64,000 nucleotides of DNA from Owenia fusiformis (GCA_903813345.2 CAIIXF020000002.1:8145555-8209554); one strand, 5' to 3'; shown: positions 33,258-46,500, counted from the stretch's first letter. Numbers and translations: made by a program. The notes: generated by a model not told the origin, from the letters alone.

Positions 33258-36200
33258 CTGAAATAGAACAACAGATTTGCTCAAATATGAAATATGTTCT
33301 TGTCCTTGCGATTGATCGGCATTTCAAATAAATCTCGACTTTTTTGATTGACTGGAAAAAGCTGAGTATCTTGGCTGTATTTCTTTAATGTATAATACTG
33401 CCAGGCAGCAATGTAAGCCATCATTTCGTGAAGGATTTCTAATAAATCTCAATCTTTTTTGATGAACTGAGAAAATTTGATTATTTTAGCTATAATTAAT
33501 GTATAATACTATCAGGTAGTAATGTTTGCAATCAGTACGTGAAGGATGTTTTTGAAACGTGTGTCTGCTCTGAAACTAAGTATGACATCATAAACGATAA
33601 ACGACACGATTTAGGCCTACTGGATTGGCCTAAGTCAAGCTAGCCATTAGTCACGGTCATCATGTAGTTGCGCATCGCCTTCTAGCATATTTAGATATTT
33701 GAAAAGCACCCTTTTAATGTGGCATAAAACTGTGGCAGATATCCTCCAATCGTGGATAAAAAATCATATCAATTGCTCAGATTTTTAGTAGGTAGTTACC
33801 AGTTTCGCCACCAAGTGGCTGATTCGGGGGAAATAACACGGCAGGGTATTACAAAATTCCGTTAAACTTGAATATGTATCAGTTTTAGTGGTTCACTTTT
33901 CATATTACCCTTATGTATGTGATAGTTAAAAATATTAAAATATGTCCAGTAAAAGGAAATATTAATTATCTGCCCAACACAAGAAAAGAGATATCGTTTT
34001 TTGTAGTTTTACAACATGGAGTCTATGGGGAATCTCCCCGATCTAGAAGTCACATTTTCAAAGAAAATTAAATTTTCAAATTTGATAAACTCTTTTCAAA
34101 ACCACATTTTTAGATGTAATTTTATATGTAGATTCCAAATATGACACCAGTTTGACTGAATTGTGAATTTTTAATGACGTTAATCAAGATTATTTCTACT
34201 GGCATCAAGGATATTATAATTCATTACCATTAGGTTATCTATAAAAACATTTGGATTTGGATTATGGACGTACTATACTTACGCAAGGGGGAAACGTATT
34301 TACATATGAACCCTTGTTTAGTATCACATCCTACATCATTGAATACACCATTTTTACGCATCTCGGCGCAATGTTCTCCGCCACCCCAATTATTTGGCTC
34401 TGTGTTCCAATTTCTAGAAAATAACAAACGTTGGTACACTATTCTTTAAAAGGTCGTCGACGACCCAGATAAGGAAGTTAAGGTCGCAAAAGATGTGACG
34501 GTGAGGGTTTACGTCATGCATGCATCATATTGAATGGAAGGTTTTTCATCATGTGTGACTCAGGCCCGTAGCCCGAACCCTGCGAACCCCCCCCCCCCCC
34601 CCTGGCCAAAAATTCTTTCAAAATCATGCAGTTTTTCACCATTTTGAGCACTTCTCAAGTGATTTTAGCCACATTTGGGCCAAAATTGTCAAATGTGAAC
34701 CCCCCCTGGAAATTTTTGAAAAATGAACCCCCCCCCCTTGGCAAATCCTGGCTACGGGCCTGTGTGTTTCGTGTGTTTCGACACAACACCAAGACGTTAA
34801 GAGCAATCGACCAACAGTGAGCCGTACACAATAGTCCACCGTCTGTTGTATAATGAAACCTCATCAAGTAATGTTGCAGTTGGCCAAATCTAAATGAGAA
34901 ATAGGGTTTTGTTTACCTGAGTTACGATAGATCGTATTTTAATGACAAATTACAATGATAACTTTGGAAAATCGTGAAACACAGACAGGCTTAAATACAT
35001 GGTCCAATGGAGAAATAAGGGTTTCCAAACGTTTTAAGGGGAGTGCAAATTACATTAATTTCGGATCTGCCGTAGTGCCATCTGTCCACGCCCATCCGTA
35101 ACACCTCGAGGCTTGGTCACGGTCGTTTAGCCCCGTCCACCACCAACCGGGACTGTTCATCGTTTCCAGCTGGCCACTCACGAAACTCTACAAGGGATCC
35201 ATCTATCATTAATCAAATACAGATTCAGGGGGTTTAACGCATTTCAAAAAGTAGAAGCGCCTCATCGTGAAGGGGTGATTTACATCGAATAGGGAATATG
35301 CCTTATCTGAAATTAACCAAATGATTAAGAGGGCCTCGTTGTGAAAAACGAGCCTTTGGGAGAATAAGCCGATAAAGGAGGAGGGAAATTAGCGCAAAAG
35401 ATTTTGGACAGTCATATGTTGGATTTTGGCCATTTTTCTGAGGATTTAAACAATTGCATATGTTAGGCCAATGCATTACCTCCAGGAAAATCACTTCTAG
35501 AGATGATAAAATAATTTCGACTTTGAGACAGGGTAGATGCAAACAACCCACCCACATGATTTTTCTGAAATGTTTTCCTAATTTTCGACCCCTTCCATTC
35601 CTGCTTTTTTAATTTTTCTTGCATCAATATGTTGCATTTTGACACATAGTTAACCACTTTAAAGGAATAAGTGATTCCTTCAGGGGTTTTAAAGATACCC
35701 ATTATGGGTGACCAAACTTAGCTGAAAGCAATGATTTTTCCTATGGGAAAATAACATGGGAAATATTGTTATTTATTCCTTTTAAGGGATTAACTGTGTG
35801 TCAAAACGCAACATATTGATGCAAGAAAAATTAAAAAAGCAAGGATGGAAGGGGTTGAAAATCAGGAAAACATTTCAGAAAAAACATGTGGGTGGGTTGT
35901 TTGCATCTACCCTGTCTCAAAGTCGAAATTATTTTATCATCTTTAGAAGTGATTTTCCTGGAGGTAAAACATTCGCCTAACATATGCACCTGTGGCCGAA
36001 ATCAAACATATGTCTGTCCAAAATCTTTTGCACTAACTTCCCTCCTCCTTTGAAAAAATGAATTTAAGAGCACGGTTTGTCTTGGGCCTCCTTTAACTAG
36101 GGCGCAAAATCCGTAACAGTGATTCTTACGGCTATAGTTTGTGTTGTAAATTGGACTAGATCGCCATTTCCAATAGTTGTTGAACAATATAATCTAGCTT

Positions 36201-39200
36201 CATCCCAAGTGGCCTCCTGTTGGACAAACTGAAAGCACATTCCTGCGCCTGCCACCCAGGTAGGTGGACAACTTGTCCCAGGAGCTGAATATGCAACAAA
36301 AATATTTGACGTGAGAGAGAAGTTTGCGAGCCTATTTCACCGTTCAATATTAATAAATAATATCAAGGATTAAGACAGGACTCGATGAGCTACATGTATT
36401 TTGGAGATTTTGCATGAAGTTTCTTGTTGACAGCTTATTAGTTTCTTGTTACTGTTTACGTTGGGCCAACTTCTAAGAATGACACACAGCAAATAATCAG
36501 CTGCAGACTGTGTGCTTAACAGTATTCACAGCCGTTTTTTATGACATTTACTATATCAATTATTGATAAAGTTAGTGCATATAGTGCATTACTTCTGGGA
36601 CAACCCTCGTATAATTTTCAAAAATTCAAAAGATGCAACGTTTATCTTTATTACGGTTTCCATTACTATCCTTTCTTAGGCTAGAAAGCGGCGATGCCTT
36701 ATGCATGTAAATGTGAACATATGTAATTGTGTTTTGTGTTCCTTTAATATTATCCACATGTATATATTTAATTCTTTTTTGCCTTACCTTGACATATAAA
36801 ATTTTGTCTGGCGTCGCAGTCCTCATCTTCAAAAGTATTATAATTATAGATGACGCCACAATACTTGGAGGCTCCGAAATTATTGGGTTCAACTGACCAA
36901 TCACTGAAACAGAAATGAAATAACTGACAAATAACAGGCACAGCAATATAAGAGTAAATACTGCCAAACGATCAGATTCATGAACACAGAGAACAATAAT
37001 GTCTGACCGATGTACGCAAGGATAGAAACATATCGTTTGTATTTTGGGTGTGTTCTTCAATTTCGAAAATCTATGACTTTAATGATTTTTCAAAAATCGT
37101 ATCCCTTTAATGCTTGATCCATAATATGACGTCTGGTCGCAAAACTGATGAAGGGGAATGTATTTAGTTCTGTTACATTAATAAACTTAGGAGAGCAGTG
37201 TATGTATGTATGTATTTTACATTAACGCTCCTGCAACTGCCCCGGGCTGACCGTCAAGCCATCGCCAGGGCCCTGTGTCTCCATTGGGAAGATCGTTTAG
37301 TCCGGTCCACCAACCGCAACAAGCCGGTCTTGTTTTCCATAGATTGCTCACTTTGGCCTTTATGTAATCCTAGAAAATAATGTCACTCTACTATACCTAA
37401 CCCCTAGAAATGCATAAGATACTCTGTTTGTCTATTGTATTGTTTAGTCTATTTTTGAAAGTGTACCTTATTAACATATAAAGGTGATCCGATAAACCAT
37501 TAATAAGGAACAGACAATTTAAACAAATAACATAATCATTACTAATAAGCCGAATGGGTTGCTCATGAACACCAAATGTAAGGTATAGTAGAGTGAATAT
37601 ACTGGTAAGTGTATTTTGATAGGCGGGATACAATCCATGCCGAGATGGAAATATGCATTTCTATTGGTGTTTCAATTTCCAGCAGGTCCAGTGAACGTTG
37701 ATCCATGGACCCCAATTAGATCTCTATTTTGGTTTGGAACCCTGGCAGGAAAAACTCACCGAATCCGAAATGAGACATTGAAAGAAATCATAAAAATTGT
37801 AATGTACTTAGGAATCGAGTCACATATATAGAGCCTACCGTTTCCTCCGGGATATCAAAGGTCAAACGTAACACATCCATTGCACTATGAATGAAACGCA
37901 TGTATTTAGTTTTACCTTTTCATCCGGGTCTTCAATTGTTACAAGGTCAGAACCTGGCATCATGGCGTTACATGCCACTCTAGCATCCGCCCAAGTTTTA
38001 CGGAAGTCCGCTGACCTCGGACTGAAGTAGTAACACTTAGCTCCTCGTTGGTCCCATTCGTCAGGACAGACAGTCTCCCCTAGAACGAAACAGCAAACTG
38101 TGACATAACATTTACAAAATGTATATATTTTTGGGGTTTATATCCATGAAGGAATGAGATTCATACAAACCTCAAATTACTTAATAAATCGATTTAAGGG
38201 ATAATCAACTGTTAGGCATGGGTTCTACCGGGAGGGGGTTATATATTCTGTACCTTAATCTGATCCTCTATTCTGTATACTAGTATCTTATATGGTTTTG
38301 CAGATTTTACGACATTTTCTTGAAATACCAAAGTTAATACATAAAGGAAGATCATGAGGTTTCGTTAGCTGAATATCTAATGATATAGGGTTAGTATATG
38401 TATACCTTATATGTTAATGGATTACCCTCTAAAAGAGACACATAGTTTAGAAAAAAGGAATCTTTCGCTGACATTGGTAAAAACTTGGCATTAACAAGAA
38501 CGCTGAAAAGTACCAATAGAAGTGCTTTATGTAACATATTCACCCACCTCTCTTTAATGTATACTCGCAGATAAAGGCTAGAGTTCTTTCACATTTATTG
38601 TCGTTGTAGACGCCATTCTTTACGATCTCAACGCAGTGTTCTCTGCCCTTCCAGTTGTTTGGCTCGCTACTCCATGTTCTACAACAGAAACATCGCATAC
38701 TTTAATAGTTTTGGAAATAACCCATAGATGAATGTTGTTTGTCAAACAGGCTTATTTACATCTTGCTAAGAGCCCCTTCTCAACCCAAATGATGGATTGA
38801 GCATGCCATTATTGGTCCTGCCTAGTCTGAAGCAAGCTAAGGCATTGCTACGGGGTGTCTAATTCCACGGCGACCGCATATTGTGGAGTTTAAGGTGCAT
38901 ATAAAATCGAAACGCCAACCTATACGTATGACCAATCGCCCATACAAATGCATCGCTTTTATATTTTCGGTTCACGTTTAGGTTGTGAAAAACATTGCAA
39001 GCTTAACTTCCCTAATATTGAAACTTATCAGTTATTACCTTACGCATACACAAAATCAAGAATGAAATATAAACAGGCGCACGCACGCTATCCCTCCATG
39101 AGGGATTTTATGTTACCAAACCCTTGCAGGGACCTTATGTAAATACCGTACACGTAAGAGGTGTCTGTATTACTGTCTCCCCATCGCCAATTGGTCTGAC

Positions 39201-40511
39201 ACGATGATGTATCTTTAGACAGTCCCGTCCAATGGAATTTATCTCCATACTGAGCGACTTGGCTTTCTACCAATGTCTGCAAATGTACATAATGTTGCAG
39301 TTATGTGCAGTTTTGCCACTCAACCTATTGTCCAGCAACAGCACGGCCTTTAGCTATTCACCACTCATTTCAGTGTTTGGCCATTGAATGCTTTTGGCAG
39401 CTTCAACAATAAGTAGTTCCAATATAAAATTAATGTCAGATTCTCCTTCATTTGAATACATTTATATATGTACATGATATTAAATACTTTGCTATATTTC
39501 AAGGTACTACCACCTCCGTAGTTCAATTGTAATCAACCATGTACAGGGGAAGGGAGGGGGGGGTAACTATTTATTTCGCTTTCATTTACAAATTAGTCGG
39601 TATTTAATCTAATCAATACACTATACCTTGATTTCTGGCGTGTCAATTTTAATTAGATCTGCTCCGAGTTTTTGGCACGTCTCCCTAGAGTCTTGGAAAC
39701 TACCGGGCGTATTAAGGAAGGCGATACATTTCCCGCCGCTTCCCACCCAGCCACTTGGGCAAGTCTGTCCGAAAACTGCATGTTGGTAACAGAACATAAG
39801 TGTAAGTATAAAACATATGAGCGACAAATTCAGAGTCACTAACTTCCAACATTGCGTTCAACACTTATACAGTTATAAAAGCTCAGCATCTAATTAGAAC
39901 ATCATTAAGTAGAGTACTAATGTAGGGGTAGATAAAAGCATTTTTAGTATCTCAACTGAAATACTCCATTCTGATTGGTTGATAAGCGGTCAACAATATG
40001 TATTGTAAACAATTATGAGTAACGTACGTAATGTTACGTAATTTTTCAAATTTCTATTTGGCCCAGACAGGAGATAGTTTTTTTTGTACTTTATTTTCAT
40101 TTACAGAGGGCTTAATGAACTTAATAAGCTCAGTTGTATAATAATACTTTCATAATTGTCATTTGCGAATCTATTTAAAGAAAGAATTAGATCTAGAATC
40201 ATTTTGCACTTTGTTTCAGTCATAACTTCAGTTTAGGTTAACTTCAATTTATAAAATTATGCGAATGTTTTGGGAAACATCGTGTTTGAGATAATGAGGA
40301 ATAGAGGGGTACGCCAATTTTACACTTTGCTTGCAATTTGTCACCCCTGTAGATTTGATTCTCCCTTTAAGTAAAACCAATGTTAATATAAAAACAGCAA
40401 AAAGTCTAACAACTGAACAAATTTATAAATAAATAAATATCAATGAACGTACATACCTCTATTTACAACCAATAGGAAGAGCACACACAATCCGACCATC
40501 ACCATTGTCAT
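32343..40511 (-). CDS. Multi-C-type-lectin-domain receptor gene, 13 exons visible, 3' end missing
   Basis: Exons by eye (minus): 40511-40457 signal peptide; CTLD1 39775-39627, 39276-39134, 38678-38548; CTLD2 38079-37916, 37369-37227, 36903-36788; CTLD3 36284-36130, 35187-35054, 34413-34283; CTLD4 33257-33097, 32879-32731, 32464-32343. Donors and acceptors are GT-AG and reading phase is preserved across all junctions. Each CTLD has WTGL/WYTGM in its second exon and an EPN motif in its third, the mannose-type sugar specificity motif of Ca-dependent lectins. The order resembles macrophage mannose-receptor-like proteins but lacks ricin-type and fibronectin II domains in the part seen. Probable role: secreted or membrane-bound glycan binding in immunity. 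The last visible exon ends in a donor (GTAATT), so more coding sequence follows. Introns hold MITEs and duplications. Confidence 0.85.
33329..33555. repeat. Two tandem copies of a ~115-bp unit in the CTLD3-CTLD4 intron
   Basis: Copies starting at about 33329 and 33446 share AATCTCGACTTTTTTGAT-like, AATGTATAATACT and CGTGAAGGAT blocks in the same order. Confidence 0.7.
34283..36284 (-). CDS. CTLD3 (three exons) of the lectin receptor
   Basis: Exon 1 (36284-36130) encodes PGTSCPPTWVAGAGMCFQF to TTQTIA. Exon 2 (35187-35054) has WWWTGLNDRDQASRCYGWAW. Exon 3 (34413-34283) has NWNTEPNNW, EHCAEM, FND and FICKY. EPN and ND are both present. The intron between exons 1 and 2 holds a foldback element (35378-36050), and the introns around exon 3 hold a CAGGCCCGTA MITE. 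Confidence 0.85.
34561..34762. mobile_element. MITE with CAGGCCCGTA termini, copy 2 (inverted)
   Basis: 202 bp, begins CAGGCCCGTAGCCCGAACCC and ends CTGGCTACGGGCCTG; it is the reverse-complement relative of 13011-13222. It lies in an intron of the lectin gene. Confidence 0.75.
35378..36050. mobile_element. Foldback element in the CTLD3 intron
   Basis: Arms of about 330 bp mirror each other around about 35750; GAGGAGGGAAATTAGCGCAA near 35376 pairs with TTGCACTAACTTCCCTCCTC near 36029. Because of this, both strands show the same 60-79 codon false frame (with FASTLSQSRNYFII). Confidence 0.8.
36788..38079 (-). CDS. CTLD2 (three exons) of the lectin receptor
   Basis: Exon 1 (38079-37916) encodes ETVCPDEWDQRGAKCYYF to EDPDEK. 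Exon 2 (37369-37227, 143 nt) has WWTGLNDLPNGDTGPWRW. Exon 3 (36903-36788) has DWSVEPNNF, KYCGVI and FEDEDC, ending FICQ. EPN is kept; the downstream ND is replaced by ED, so calcium binding may be altered. Confidence 0.85.
38548..39775 (-). CDS. CTLD1 (three exons) of the lectin receptor
   Basis: Exon 1 (39775-39627) encodes QTCPSGWVGSGGKC through LIKIDTPEIK and ends in phase 0. Exon 2 encodes the HWTGL core and WRWGDSNTD; two donors are possible, at 39147 (TACG/GTATTT, phase 1) and 39134 (ATAAG/GTCCCT, phase 2), and only the second keeps the frame of exon 3. Exon 3 (38678-38548) encodes TWSSEPNNW, EHCVEI and NGVYND, then the closing cysteines (FICEY). EPN plus the ND pair supports an intact Ca-dependent mannose-type site. 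Confidence 0.85.
40457..40511 (-). CDS. Signal-peptide exon of the lectin receptor
   Basis: ATG at 40511-40509 encodes MTMVMVGLCVLFLLVVNRG, a charge-poor, strongly hydrophobic leader, ending in phase 1 before donor GTATGT (40456-40451). Phase 1 fits the first CTLD exon, which starts with two bases of a split codon (giving V then FGQTCPSGW). Too short for ordinary ORF listing. Confidence 0.75.
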
Positions 40512-41092
40512 AACATTTCTAATCTGACAATGATATTTATTGTGAAGTATATACTTTATATGTTATGTGTAGCATGTTTTTCTTGAGATAAGATAATTTT
40601 AAAGAATAGGTGCTATACAAGGAGGTACTAGTCCTTGACATATTTCGAAGTGATAATATAATTTAGACAACAATGAATAGGGAATGTATACGATCATGTT
40701 TTGTGATTGTACATACATGTTGTCAGTTCAATATATGTACTAATACCTTTTCTATGTCCATATATGTATGTCCATTTTGATATGTTTTGATAGATATAAT
40801 CACACAACTGTTCATGGCTGTCTCATATTAAACTGGCTGTTTCTTATTTAGTATAAAATGGTCTAGTTTTACATGGGGATTTTAATATCATTGGACTATG
40901 CATTGTTTGATACAATATTGTCAAGTTACGTAAGGGCAAAAACAAAGTGTAGCCTTAGTTTGTATTATCATTTTTAGACAATCAAAGACTCATTTCAGGA
41001 AATTAGTAAACCATGTCAAGGTTATGATTATGTCATTGTAAACGGTACCCAATCTTAAAATCAACGTTGATGAAGACATTAAGGCTGCGTTT

Positions 41093-41223
41093 TTGAACTG
41101 CTCGCGGCGCAAGTAAATTACACAACACTTTGTATTAGCGAGCGACTAGTCGGCGCGGGTGTGCTTGGCGAGGTTGCACAGCGGTGTTAAGCGGTGTTAG
41201 TGCGCTTGGATGAGCTGTTTTTG
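41093..41223. repeat. Fragment of a TE family with AAGGCTGCGTTTTTG end
   Basis: Starts AAGGCTGCGTTTTTGAACTG and contains GTGCGCTTGGATGAGCTG near 41208. A second fragment at 62385-62424 has GTGCGCTTGGATGAACTGCT and the opposite end CAAAAACGCAGCCTT. The left copy is cut off where the 256-bp arm begins at 41224. Confidence 0.55.
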
Positions 41224-41479
41224 TTGAGAGGGCACATAAAGTGCTAGTTTAAAAAGATTGATGGGCCGGTGAGCTTTATAGTTCAAGTTAAAATTAACAT
41301 TAAGCACTAGAATATTTTCAAATCATTCGTGCTGCATCCATTTTGAGTAGTGTAATACTGTCCTCTCGTGTGCAAGTGCTACGTGTTTACAACTTTTACA
41401 TTATATTACGAATCAGCAGATGCAGCGCGTGTCTCTGAAGGAACCCATGCTTCCAGCATGACACAGGTTTTGAATGCAT
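41224..41479 (+). repeat. 256-bp inverted repeat, left copy
   Basis: Reverse complement of 59872-60127, from TTGAGAGGGCACATAAAGTG to GGTTTTGAATGCAT. The pair brackets the LTR element and the 9.1-kb inverted-repeat structure. Confidence 0.8.
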
Positions 41480-41548
41480 TAAACAAACTGGTTACCAGTT
41501 ACCACTTGAAACACGAAAATATCATCATAGAATGTATCTCATGTATAT

Positions 41549-42446
41549 TGTGGCGGGAGTTATTTAAAATGAAATGTTTTTCACCAGTATGAAATCAATA
41601 TGGTCAAAATAATAAATACTGGAAAGAATGGGCCGAGCGGAAACCCCGTTAATTAAAAATAAGGCACTGGAAAGATGATGTTGTGGCTTCGTCTTGTGTA
41701 TGAAAGGATTTTGTATCGCTCTAATGGATGGAGTAATTTACTAATTGATGAGATTGAAATAACTGAACAAAAGAAATGAGCTAAACTTTATAACAATAAA
41801 CAATAAACTTTATTTACCTTGTAGGCGTGTAAGACATGATTATTTCTGTGAATGTAATCGAAGTATAAATCCAATTATAAATCCAATACTAGTAAATCCA
41901 GTTACAAATGATCGTAATTATAATCCAAAGCCTTTAAAATCCAAAATCTTATGTAAAACTTGATCAGATGCCGAAATATTGGTATACGTATTATCACTTT
42001 CAGATACAAACTTGAGACTTTATAAAAATGGAGAAATTGAACCTCCTATCTCAGATACAAACTCAGGACTGACTTTCCCAACAAAAATCTTACGATCGTT
42101 CGAGAAATATGCAAATTAAGGGGGCGGAGACCAGCCCAAGCTGTCAACTTGTCAAACTAATTAAAACTTCAAAGTGACCCGTCCAAGATCTAAGTAAATT
42201 ATTGATCGCTAAAGCTGGACAACTATTACGGCAGTGCCGACAAAACGAAATAATCTCAATTTACTCATGTTTTTCAAATTGTCATAACTCAATAAATACT
42301 AATCTGATTTACCTGGGGTAAAAACCATTAAAAAGGGGACACTCTGCTCTTTTTAACGCATATAAATGTTATGTTCAAAGTAAAATGTATCAATGTGTAA
42401 TTAATGAACGAATATAATTAATAATAAAAATTGTGCTACCGCTACA
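41549..42446 (-). repeat. 3' LTR (898 bp)
   Basis: Direct copy of 48819-49716. TG...CA ends in both orientations. Sense AATAAA at 41814-41809 marks a likely poly(A) signal, which places the R/U5 region at the low-coordinate end. Confidence 0.9.
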
Positions 42447-42457
42447 CATCCCCCAAC
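42447..42457 (-). other. Polypurine tract candidate
   Basis: Sense sequence GTTGGGGGATG directly precedes the 3' LTR, the usual position of the plus-strand primer. It is short. Confidence 0.55.
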
Positions 42458-43583
42458 TTAAGAAATATGTATGCCCTCATACATGCATGGTTATACAAAG
42501 AGGAGAAAGCGGTAAACAATTTTTATCAATGTACAAAAATGAGTAGCTCATAATTCAGCTATATGAATTTTCCTCAAGAGTAAAAATATCTGAAGTTGCA
42601 CACTATGAGCAAAGAGCAGATTATCCTTTACAACAATCTAAAGTTTCAACTCATAATATAAAACTACATTCATAAGTCCTACTCAAAGCTTAAGTTATAC
42701 TCTAATGAGAAAAATACATTTATCAGAACATCATGTTCTAAGTCTGCTCTAAACTAAAATAACTCCAAAATATAAATGAGGAAAATGTTTTGTTTCATTT
42801 TCCTCTTAAACTACTCCAAATATAAATTAATGAGGAAAATGAGGAGCAGGTAAGTTTCATATAAAAATGTTTCAATGAAAATTCTCCTCATCATATATAC
42901 TTGTGAGTATTCTCCAAAACTAAAATAACTCCAAAATATAATTGAGGAAAATATTTTCTCAAAATGAGGAGAATGAGAAGTTTCATGAGTTTTACTCCTA
43001 ATATCAAGAGGAGAAGGTAAATTGTTACAATCCAAATGCTTTTATCAAATATGCTCATGAGCATTTTCCAAAAACTTATGAAAAATACATGCTCACAAAG
43101 TAATAAGCAACAAATCATCAAAAGTAAATGAATGAAAATATTTTTCTCATTTTCTACTCAAACCACTCCAAAAATACAATTGAGGAGAATGAGGAGAAAA
43201 CTCATAATCTAGGAAAATAACTAAAAAATTTTCAAGAGCCAGTAAAAGTTTCATACCAAAAACATCATAATAGAATGCTCCTCCTCAATTTACTAATGAG
43301 CATCCTCCAAACTCTCCAGAACAACTTACTTTAAGAAGATAAATATAAAATGGCAAACGATCATCACTCAATAACTGCTCAAATGTTCTCTTTTAAACTT
43401 CCTCATATTTAAAATGTATTCTCATTAGAGAAAAAGTTTATGAAAAAGTTCTCACAAGCAGGATAAAAAAGTGACAAATCATAAAGTACTCCAAAATACA
43501 GTATAAATGTTCAAATTATGTCAACAAAATGAGAAATCTACTTTTTCTCATGAGAATACATCAAAAACACCAAATGTTTATCA
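42458..43583 (-). repeat. Repetitive 3' region of the LTR element
   Basis: Non-coding stretch after the stop codon, with recurring ACTCCAAAATATAA and ATGAGGAAAATGAGGAG words (plus strand) at irregular spacing, for example near 42760, 42815, 42930, 43165 and 43490. Probably decayed or expanded sequence in the place of pol. Confidence 0.65.
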
Positions 43584-46500
43584 TTACGCCAACTGAATCT
43601 TCTGCAGTTGCTCCTTCACTTCCGGTTGACTGGCGGTAATATAAAGTCTCTGGACCAGTTCATACATATTATCCATATTGTTCTCACCTAACTCCTTCTC
43701 TGGAGCAGATACATCCTCATATATGTCATTGTTTATATCCTTGTCATGGTTTGATGTTTTTCCCAATGGGACTTTATGGTCTTTTTTAGATACAGTGTCA
43801 TTGTCACTATCAGAATCATACACAACATTAGATCTCTTGTTCTCTCTTTTCGATTTTACTGAGTCTATCTGCTCTTCACTAGTGTCTTTAGCATGTTTCT
43901 TTTTGGGTTTCTTCGAGTCTTTCCTTTTAGGTGCTCCTGATGATGAATGTGACCTTTGAATGTGGCGTGACAGATTATATTTGGTTGAGAATGTTTTATG
44001 ACATATATGGCATTTATGACACTTACGCTCAATATCAGAGCTACTGGCATGTATATCAATAATATCAGGTAAGTCTTCATCAGACTCTCGATCCACCTTC
44101 TTATGAGCTGAAGATGTGGAAGAGAGTATCTCATGCCTTGTCACAGGCTGTGAAGTGTTAGACCTCCCACTAATCGAGTCAAGTTCATCAGTCACAATCT
44201 CTGGCGCTGATGTGGAAGTGGCATTTTGTTGGAGTACCGTCCAGTAGGGGTTCATCATAGGCATGGAAGACATCGGGGGTACAGCCCAATATGGGGAAAG
44301 GTTGGGGGAGAATTGCGAGTAATCAGGCCCTCTTTTCCTTGCAAAATCAAACCGACGCTTCTTTCTATGACCCCTGGAAATAAAACATGGCAATTCAGAT
44401 GCTGATGAGGAGGATGAACTTTGAGCATCCACATCATCTTGAACACCACAAATAAAATCCTCAAAATGTTTAGGTGTTCTTTTAATTCGTTTTGACTTTC
44501 TTGAGTCAACTTTTTTCATGCTCCTTTCACACTCTGGAGGAGTGTCCTCTACCTTAGGAGGAGGAGGAGGATTTTTCACTTTAGGGAGCATTGAGGATTG
44601 CAATTGTATATCATTTGTTACCAGCTCTGATAACTGTGGCTCATTAGGCTCACTCTGATTATTTTCAGACACTGGTTTTTGCACATGCGATTCTGACCTC
44701 AATGACCTCTCAATAGCCTCTCTTTTCTCAAAGGAGGAGGAGGTTGAGGAGGAGGAACTCCTGTTTTCATTTGTATTTTGCTCTGTGCTCATGCTCTCAC
44801 TCTCGTCTCTACAAGAGGAGGCAACCATCATTTTTCGTGAATGGTATTTTATATAGTCATTAATATCCATAGACTCATCTGAGTCGTCACTCTCCTCTAC
44901 CATTGGGATATCTACCTCCCTCTCGTTGTAGAGAACATCAGAGTTGTGCAAGGATTTTCTGTCCTCACCTACCACACAAACTCGGGGTGTAACTTTATTC
45001 AGTACATCTCCATGGCAATCAGAGGATGGCTTGATTGCCAATTTTCGAGCAGGGTAGTTTATATTAAATCCCTGCTTAGACATACAGTCTGAACCAAGTA
45101 TGGCTGTGGCTCTTAAGCTAGCCACTATAACAGGCGCATTAAATACTGTGCCATCAATATTAATGGAGCAATCAATTTCTCCATGGATACGAAGTGAGGA
45201 GCCATCAGCCTGTCTAAATGCGCATTTTGACTTGCACAGACTTGGTCTATTTTTCATTGGTATATTTAGGTATTCATCAATATCTATCATAGTTCTGACA
45301 GCACCCGTATCAACTAAAAACTCCACTGGGTGACCACATACCTCAGCTTTTGCAACTATGCGCTTTATTTCATTAGGAGTTTTTGACTCTACAAAGCTGA
45401 TAGGAGCAATTTCAGAGGAGTTCGTTTTCTTTCTTTTATTGTCCTCTCGAAAATGGCATTCAAAATTAAAGTGCCCTTTCTTTCCACAATGGAAACAGGT
45501 CACTTCAGCTCTGGGTTTTCTCGTTGGCATTTTCTTTAAAAATTCAGCCAACATTTTCTCCTGAGCTGCCAATAATTTAGTCATCATTTGCTCTAACTTA
45601 TCAGTCTCATCTAGAGCATTTATTTCAGCTGAATCATCAGATTCGAGCCTTTCATCAATTGCAGATATTTTATCTGTCTGGAGCCTAGGTTTTTGACCCT
45701 TCCTGATTCTCTCTGACTCGAGATACGACTCTTGTTTTAGAGCAATTACAACTGCTCTATCTAGAGTCTCTGGCTCCCCTAAATTAATTGCGTCTCGGAT
45801 TTGATCATCCAGTAAGGCATGCTGGAACCGAGCGCGAGCCAACCTATCTTGGGCCTCTCGTGTCATTTCAGGGTAGGCTAAGTCTGTAAGCCTTCTTATA
45901 TCTTGTGCCAGTTTTTGCATAGGCTCACGAGGTCTTTGTTGGCGATTATTAAGTTGAGCCTCGTACAATTTTTCTTTCCCCTCGTGGCCAAAACGTTTAT
46001 CTAATGCACTTATCAAATCTTGATATGTGTATTCTAATTCTAGCTCATGCAAGATTTGAAGAGCTTGGCCACGTAAACTAGCAGCTAGAAAATCTCTTTT
46101 CTCATTATCACTCCATGTATTGGAGGAGGAGCACACTTCAAAGTGTCTCTTATACTCTAGCCATGGGGAAGTTCCCTCATATTTATCAGGTTTTATTTTC
46201 ACAGCATTGTCATTATTTTGCCTCGATGACACAAACTTTACCACATCTGAGAGTGTCTGAGTAACATCTCTGAATGTGTGTATCATCTGAGAGGAGTCAA
46301 AGCCCTCTCTTTGAGAATTAACAGAGGCAAATACATCATTATCTTGCTCATGTTTCTTTTTACGCTCATTCATAAAACAAGAGCTTCTCTGTTCTCCTTC
46401 AGCATTAAGAGGAGGATGAGCTAAATCAGCAAGATTTTCAAAACATCTACACGAGCGCCAATCTTGCTCATTATACAAATCATGGTAATGCTCATTTTTC

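Noticed and set aside
35463-35980. Two similar frames of 60-79 codons on opposite strands
   Set aside because: Shadows of the foldback element in the lectin intron.
39631-39839. Signal-peptide-like read-through before CTLD1 exon 1
   Set aside because: The hydrophobic stretch starts at a GTG, has no in-frame ATG at its beginning, and lies upstream of an acceptor. The exon at 40457-40511 has a true ATG, a good leader and the right phase.
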